Shown here one piece after another: positions 46,594 through 64,000 of a stretch of 64,000 bases of DNA; the first letter of the stretch is position 1; every line of letters begins with the position of its first letter. The notes under the pieces are model-generated. The model did not search any database. It was not told the origin of the DNA and saw nothing but the letters and a program-made list of their open reading frames with translations. This DNA is from Arthrobacter sp. B1I2 (GTDB lineage: Bacteria > Actinomycetota > Actinomycetes > Actinomycetales > Micrococcaceae), in NCBI RefSeq assembly GCF_030816485.1, contig NZ_JAUSYC010000001.1:1240001-1304000 (forward strand), read 5' to 3'. Both the position numbers and the translations under genes were made by a program.

Positions 46594-46899
46594 ATGGCTA
46601 AGAAGTCCAAGATTGCTCGCAACGAGCAGCGCAAGGTCATCGTTGAGCGTTACGCTGCGAAGCGCCTCGAGCTGAAGAAGACCCTGGTTGACGAAAACGC
46701 AACCGACGAAGCACGCGAAGCAGCCCGCCTGGGCCTGCAGAAGCTGCCCCGTAACGCGTCCCCGATCCGTCTGCGTAACCGCGACATCATCGACGGCCGT
46801 CCCCGCGGTACCCTCCAGAAGTTTGGTATCTCCCGTGTCCGCTTCCGCGATATGGCTCACCGCGGTGAGCTCCCGGGCGTCACCAAGTCTTCCTGGTAA
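46594..46899 (+). CDS. rpsN: 30S ribosomal protein S14 (long, zinc-free type)
   Basis: 101 aa, the long S14 form. It begins [14 protein letters not shown] and ends in the typical [19 protein letters not shown]. The short zinc-type S14 is about 61 aa with four cysteines; this one has none. It is the third gene of the rpmB-rpmG-rpsN unit and is followed by a strong terminator. Confidence 0.95.
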   Translation: MAKKSKIARNEQRKVIVERYAAKRLELKKTLVDENATDEAREAARLGLQKLPRNASPIRLRNRDIIDGRPRGTLQKFGISRVRFRDMAHRGELPGVTKSSW

Positions 46900-46926
46900 T
46901 TCAGTTCCGCTGATACCAGCTGCTTG

Positions 46927-46970
46927 AGAAGGGCCGGCAACCTTAGGGTTGCCGGCCCTTCTGCTTTCTT
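46927..46970 (+). terminator. Rho-independent terminator after rpsN
   Basis: A perfect 16-bp stem (AGAAGGGCCGGCAACC at 46927-46942, its complement at 46947-46962) with a TTAG loop, followed by a T-rich tail (GCTTTCTT). Confidence 0.92.
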
Positions 46971-47100
46971 CAGGGATGGGCAGGGTGGAGCCTGTGCGGC
47001 AGCACACACAAGGAAATTACGACGGCGGGAGGTCGCCCGGTGCCTTGGACGCCGCTCCTGCCGCGGAATCCCGGGGATTAGGGGCCTCACGACAACCGGT

Positions 47101-47129
47101 TTGCGGTAGGCCCGGAGTGCGTGTATTGT
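47101..47129 (+). promoter_or_regulatory. rRNA promoter, first operon
   Basis: TTGCGG (47101-47106) and TATTGT (47124-47129) are separated by 17 bases, followed by TTTCTAAGTCGCCGC. The same -35, spacing, -10 and discriminator recur upstream of the second rRNA operon at 57351, although the spacer sequences differ. Confidence 0.75.
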
Positions 47130-47541
47130 TTTCTAAGTCGCCGCGGGGGAGACAGCGAAGAGCTGGTAACCGCGGGTGGCCAAAACCCCCAAAACCAAGA
47201 CCATGATCTGGTTGCTCTTTAGGGCGCTGGAAAACGGTGGGGGCGGTCTTCATGCCGGTGGGAGTCCTGAGATGATGGATTTGCGTCGGGGTGGTTGGTC
47301 GGGTAAGTTTGGAAAGTTGCTCCGGAGCGATCCTGAACGGAAATGTTTGGGTGGTGCCGGGTGTGTCTGTTGTTTGAGAACTCAATAGTGTGCCAAGTTT
47401 GTTGATACCAATTGTTTTATGAATTGGTTGATTGTGCTGTGCCGCCACCTCCGTGGTTGGCATGGTGTTTTTAGCTGGTTTCAAATTTTGTGCAGCCGTT
47501 TCCGCCGTTATTTCCGGTGGTTGTGGTTGTGTCTGTTTTAC
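47130..47541 (+). other. rRNA leader, first operon
   Basis: The transcribed leader before 16S. Positions 47130-47235 are unique to this copy. From 47236 onward the sequence matches the leader of the second operon (57472 onward) almost exactly. It includes TTTGAGAACTCAATAGTGTG, the antitermination-like element common in actinobacterial rRNA leaders. No protein gene is supported. Confidence 0.75.
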
Positions 47542-52713
<5,172 letters not shown>

Positions 52714-52879
52714 ACAGAACACATACAAATTCTGCTTGCGTCCACTATGTGGTTCCCAACCAACAACCCCGCCCAACGGGACACTGTTGAACAGGAACCA
52801 ACAACTGAATACACAACACCACAATGTTGTAACCACAAACTTCCCACACCACCCCCAGGGGTCGGTGACGGGTACAAGG

Positions 52880-52998
52880 GTTACGGCGGTCATAGCGTGG
52901 GGGAAACGCCCGGTCCCATTCCGAACCCGGAAGCTAAGACCCACAGCGCCGATGGTACTGCACCCGGGAGGGTGTGGGAGAGTAGGTCACCGCCGGAC
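52880..52998 (+). rRNA. rrf: 5S ribosomal RNA, copy 1
   Basis: About 118 bases. GTTACGGCGGTCATAGCG at the 5' end pairs with CACCGCCGGAC at the 3' end, with the CCGAACCCGGAAGCTAAG core between. It follows 23S by about 165 bases. Confidence 0.93.
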
Positions 52999-53011
52999 AA
53001 CCATTACGGTC

Positions 53012-53046
53012 GAGGCCCCAACCACACGGTTGGGGCCTCCCACATT
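53012..53046 (+). terminator. Terminator of the first rRNA operon
   Basis: A perfect 12-bp stem GAGGCCCCAACC / GGTTGGGGCCTC with an ACAC loop, followed by a short T-containing tail. The second operon ends in the same stem with a three-base larger loop. Confidence 0.85.
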
Positions 53047-53070
53047 TAACAGCATCTAGACTTACCGTCT

Positions 53071-54078
53071 ATGACCCCCCGAACCCCAAGCCCCAGGGGC
53101 AAGCGCGCCACGATCCTGGACGTGGCAGCCGCAGCGGGCGTATCGCGCCAGACCGTCACCCGGGCTATGAATGACATGGCCGGCATCAGTGCGGAGACAA
53201 GGGAACGGGTCCAGAAGCTCGCAGCAGAAATGGGCTACAGCCCCAGCCGCTTCGCCCGGGGCCTTGTCCAAGGTGCACGGATCTCAGTTGGCCTGGCCAT
53301 CCCGGACCTGACCAACCCCTATTTCCCGGCCTTTGCCTCCAGCGTGGTGGAGGCAGCCACTGAGCGGGGCTGGAACGTGGTGGTGGACGACTATGGCCAC
53401 GGGACAGGCAGCGCGGCGGACGCCACCGCCCGGCTTGCGCCCCAGGTCGATGCACTGATCGGATATCTTGCGCCCCATTCGGATGAGGCACAGGCGCTGA
53501 TGGGCCGGCGCCCCGTCGTCGCCCTGGATTCTCCGGGTGCCGGCACTGCCGGCGGGATCTCGTTTGACTACCGCCACGCAGCCCGGCTTGCCCTCACCCA
53601 TCTTGTATCCCGGGGCTGCCGGGACATCATTTTCCTGGACTCGGACCAGGGCGGTCCCGCCGGCAGCCGAAGTGCCGCTGCCGCCGCTGTGGCGGCGGAG
53701 GCTGGCATCGAGCTCACCCACTGCCAGGCACACCCCTCGGCGGCCGCGGCAAGGTCCACTGTTGCCCTCCGTGCAGCGGGCGTGGAACGTACCGACGGCA
53801 TCCTCGCCTTCAACGACCTGATGGCAGCCGGGGCCTTGAAGGCATTGCGGGAGGCAGGTACCTCTGTCCCCGATGGCTGTGCCGTCATCGGCATGGACGG
53901 TATACCGCTGGGGGAGCTGCTCACGCCTGAACTGACCACCCTGTCGCTGGACCTGCGCGCTGTGGGCCGCGCCGCCGTCGGACTCCTGGACGGTCTGCTC
54001 ACGGGCTCGATCCAGGACCGCAGCCCCGAGGCCTACCTGACCCTGCAGCACCAGCTGGTACTCCGGCAATCCGCCTGA
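53071..54078 (+). CDS. LacI-family transcriptional repressor
   Basis: 335 aa. The N-terminal HTH and hinge are classical (ATILDVAAAAGVSRQTVTRAMND, SAETRERVQKLAAEMGY). The rest is the periplasmic-binding-like sensor core (SVGLAIPDLTNPYF, RTDGILAFNDLMA, VIGMDGIPLGELLTPELTT). It lies 31 bases after the rRNA terminator and directly before lacZ. A TAGACT box about 10 bases before the ATG suggests an almost leaderless mRNA. A perfect 16-bp palindrome between this gene and lacZ is its probable operator. Confidence 0.92.
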   Translation: MTPRTPSPRGKRATILDVAAAAGVSRQTVTRAMNDMAGISAETRERVQKLAAEMGYSPSRFARGLVQGARISVGLAIPDLTNPYFPAFASSVVEAATERGWNVVVDDYGHGTGSAADATARLAPQVDALIGYLAPHSDEAQALMGRRPVVALDSPGAGTAGGISFDYRHAARLALTHLVSRGCRDIIFLDSDQGGPAGSRSAAAAAVAAEAGIELTHCQAHPSAAAARSTVALRAAGVERTDGILAFNDLMAAGALKALREAGTSVPDGCAVIGMDGIPLGELLTPELTTLSLDLRAVGRAAVGLLDGLLTGSIQDRSPEAYLTLQHQLVLRQSA

Positions 54079-57207
<3,129 letters not shown>

Positions 57208-57287
57208 GACGCCCACCGGGGCCTCCCGGATGTGAGCCACCCCATATCAGCGGTAACCCTGCCTCGGGAGGCGGAAAGCTCCTGATT

Positions 57288-57330
57288 GCGCCGCCACGAA
57301 CCGCGGCATTCCGCGGTTTTTGGCGGCGCA
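57288..57330 (+). terminator. Terminator after lacZ
   Basis: Nested perfect arms TGCGCCGCCA/TGGCGGCGCA and AACCGCGG/CCGCGGTT with a CATT loop, the right inner arm running into TTTTT. It separates lacZ from the second rRNA promoter. Confidence 0.75.
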
Positions 57331-57350
57331 GAAGGCCTCCGGAGGCTGAT

Positions 57351-57379
57351 TTGCGGTTGGGTGTGGGGGCGGGTATTGT
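57351..57379 (+). promoter_or_regulatory. rRNA promoter, second operon
   Basis: TTGCGG (57351-57356), 17 bases, TATTGT (57374-57379), then TTTCTGAGTCGCCGC. Only the boxes and discriminator are shared with the first operon, which supports their function. Confidence 0.75.
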
Positions 57380-57777
57380 TTTCTGAGTCGCCGCCGCTGA
57401 AGCGGAAAGATAGCGGCCAACCTCCTTTCTGAATGGCCTGGAAAATGGCTCGCTTTGCGGCGTGCTGTCCGGGTGGGGGCGGTCTTCATGCCGGTGGGAG
57501 TCCTGAGATGATGGATTTGCGTCGGGGTGGTTGGTCGGGTAAGTTTGGAAAGTTGCTCCGGAGCGATCCTGAACGGAAATGTTTGGGTGGTGCCGGGTGT
57601 GTCTGTTGTTTGAGAACTCAATAGTGTGCCAAGTTTGTTGATACCAATTGTTTTATGAATTGGTTGATTGTGCTGTGCCGCCACCTCCGTGGTTGGCATG
57701 GTGTTTTTAGCTGGTTTCAAATTTTGTGCAGCCGTTTCCGCCGTTATTTCCGGTGGTTGTGGTTGTGTCTGTTTTAC
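57380..57777 (+). other. rRNA leader, second operon
   Basis: About 400 bases before 16S copy 2. Positions 57380-57471 are unique; from 57472 it is near-identical to the first operon leader, including TTTGAGAACTCAATAGTGTG. No protein gene is supported. Confidence 0.75.
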
Positions 57778-62950
<5,173 letters not shown>

Positions 62951-63115
62951 ACAGAACATACAAATTCTGCTTGCGTCCACTATGTGGTTCCCAACCAACA
63001 ACCCCGCCCAACGGGTCAACTGTTGAACAGGAACCAACAACTGAATACACAACACCACAATGTTGTAACCACAAACTTCCCACACCAGCCCCAGGGGTCG
63101 GTGACGGGTACAAGG

Positions 63116-63234
63116 GTTACGGCGGTCATAGCGTGGGGGAAACGCCCGGTCCCATTCCGAACCCGGAAGCTAAGACCCACAGCGCCGATGGTACTGCACC
63201 CGGGAGGGTGTGGGAGAGTAGGTCACCGCCGGAC
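63116..63234 (+). rRNA. rrf: 5S ribosomal RNA, copy 2
   Basis: Same sequence as copy 1, with intact terminal helix. The spacer before it carries small changes relative to copy 1 (for example near 63017 and 63088). Confidence 0.93.
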
Positions 63235-63247
63235 AACCATTACGGTC

Positions 63248-63286
63248 GAGGCCCCAACCAGAACACGGTTGGGGCCTCCCACATTT
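63248..63286 (+). terminator. Terminator of the second rRNA operon
   Basis: The 12-bp stem GAGGCCCCAACC / GGTTGGGGCCTC is the same as in operon 1, here with a seven-base loop AGAACAC, followed by CCACATTTAA. Confidence 0.85.
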
Positions 63287-63515
63287 AAACCACCACCACC
63301 ACAAATGAGCGCGCCTCGCAGGAAACCCTGCAGGATGTGCACGGGCGTTCTCCAGGGGTGAAATTTACCCCCGGAATCGGTGATTAACCTCAAAAAGTCG
63401 CGGAAACACGCGGAATTTGCGGACCGGAAGCGCCCAAGCTGGTAAGTTTTCGGACAGTGGCTTGTGCGCATGCCGCGTGCAGGCTCCAGAATCAAAAGCG
63501 TCCAGGAGGACATAA

Positions 63516-63800
63516 ATGGCTAAGAACCGTAGTGAACTTGTTGCAGAGGTAGCAGGCAAGGCCGGCACCAGCCAGGCTGCCGTCAACTCCGTCCTCGATG
63601 CACTGTTCGAGGTTTTCGAGACTTCTGTCGCCGCGGGCGAGAAGATCACCATCCCCGGCTGGCTCGCCGTCGAGCGCACTGACCGTGCAGCACGCACCGG
63701 CCGCAACCCGCAGACCGGCGAAACCATCCAGATCGCAGCAGGCCACAGCGTCAAGCTGACCGCCGGCTCCAAGCTGAAGGCTGCAGTCTCCAAGAAGTAG
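63516..63800 (+). CDS. hupB: HU-family DNA-binding protein
   Basis: 94 aa, the short HU form without the Lys/Ala-rich tail of mycobacterial HupB. It starts MAKNRSELVAEVAGKAG, with GEKITIPGWLAVERTDRAAR and RTGRNPQTGE (the DNA-wrapping arm) following. AGGAGG precedes the ATG. It acts as an abundant nucleoid protein. It stands alone after the second rRNA operon and is followed by a strong terminator. Confidence 0.94.
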   Translation: MAKNRSELVAEVAGKAGTSQAAVNSVLDALFEVFETSVAAGEKITIPGWLAVERTDRAARTGRNPQTGETIQIAAGHSVKLTAGSKLKAAVSKK

Positions 63801-63836
63801 AGCTCGCCCCCGCCCGGCACACAGCCGGCTGGAACA

Positions 63837-63872
63837 GGAGCGGCAACCCTCGGGTTGCCGCTCCTTGGCGTT
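63837..63872 (+). terminator. Terminator after hupB
   Basis: A perfect 13-bp stem GGAGCGGCAACCC / GGGTTGCCGCTCC with a very tight loop, followed by TTGGCGTTT. Confidence 0.88.
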
Positions 63873-63914
63873 TAACCCGGATTCGGTGCCCGGGCGGGCG
63901 TAGCGGACAATGGA

Positions 63915-64000
63915 ATGGTGTCTTCTGCCGCAAAACCACGTTCCACCCCGCCCCAAGCCGCTCCCGGCAAGGGAGCTGCGGTCCGGGACGCCGGAACCCG
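63915..64000 (+). CDS. Start of an unidentified gene, truncated by the window edge
   Basis: An open frame from ATG 63915 (or GTG 63918) continues to the last base with high-GC coding character (MVSSAAKPRSTPPQAAPGKG). The visible part is Ala/Pro-rich and probably a cytoplasmic N-terminal tail. There is no clear ribosome site and the product cannot be named from 28 codons. Confidence 0.4.
   Translation, partial: MVSSAAKPRSTPPQAAPGKGAAVRDAGT

Overview
This window is a high-GC chromosome segment from an actinobacterium, most likely Arthrobacter sensu lato (Micrococcaceae). That assignment rests on the 16S rRNA sequence, the lack of tRNA genes in the 16S-23S spacers, frequent GTG starts, the DUF222-HNH protein, an IdeR-type iron box and the overall gene content. 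I saw no CRISPR array, insertion sequence, integrase, prophage or tRNA gene.

The left part (1-25 kb) is mostly metabolic. It opens with the edge of a probable WXG100 gene and an Lrp/AsnC regulator with a perfect inverted-repeat operator. Next come gluQ (glutamyl-Q tRNA-Asp synthetase), a SpoT-like HD hydrolase, a flavodoxin, an unusual GNAT-AAA+ fusion, ldh and a secreted gamma-glutamyltransferase. An asparagine-use operon follows (GntR regulator, asparaginase II type, aspartase aspA, permease ansP). After that are a PAP2-DedA pair, a divergent uracil-DNA-glycosylase-like protein, DUF222-HNH and GIY-YIG-like proteins, an S4 RNA-binding protein, a sulfite-oxidase-type molybdoenzyme, an oxidoreductase pair, several small membrane proteins and a long acyl-CoA dehydrogenase.

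From 25.4 to 31.3 kb lies a tightly overlapping jetA-jetB-jetC (mksF-mksE-mksB) operon, the SMC-like core of a type I Wadjet/MksBEF system. The fourth gene, jetD/mksG (the nuclease), is missing: jetC is followed 24 bases later by an unrelated convergent FBP-domain gene. Next is an iron-siderophore uptake operon behind a near-consensus IdeR/DtxR box (lipoprotein, two FecCD permeases, ATPase, siderophore-interacting flavoprotein). A secreted three-module protein (DNRLRE, GH16, metallophosphoesterase) follows, then YciI/MarR, a GT87 mannosyltransferase-like protein, an SGNH hydrolase, and a three-gene flavin electron-transfer cassette (ferric-reductase-like membrane protein, FMN-binding protein, ApbE).

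The right part holds rpmB-rpmG-rpsN, whose products lack zinc-ribbon cysteine pairs, and then two near-identical rRNA operons (16S-23S-5S) in direct orientation about 10.24 kb apart. Between them sit only a LacI-family regulator and a GH2 beta-galactosidase, with a perfect 16-bp palindromic operator upstream of lacZ. The window ends with an HU-type DNA-binding protein and the first bases of another gene. The two rRNA copies differ by a single-base indel in 16S and a few spacer changes, and as about 5.8-kb direct repeats they could delete the lac genes by recombination.
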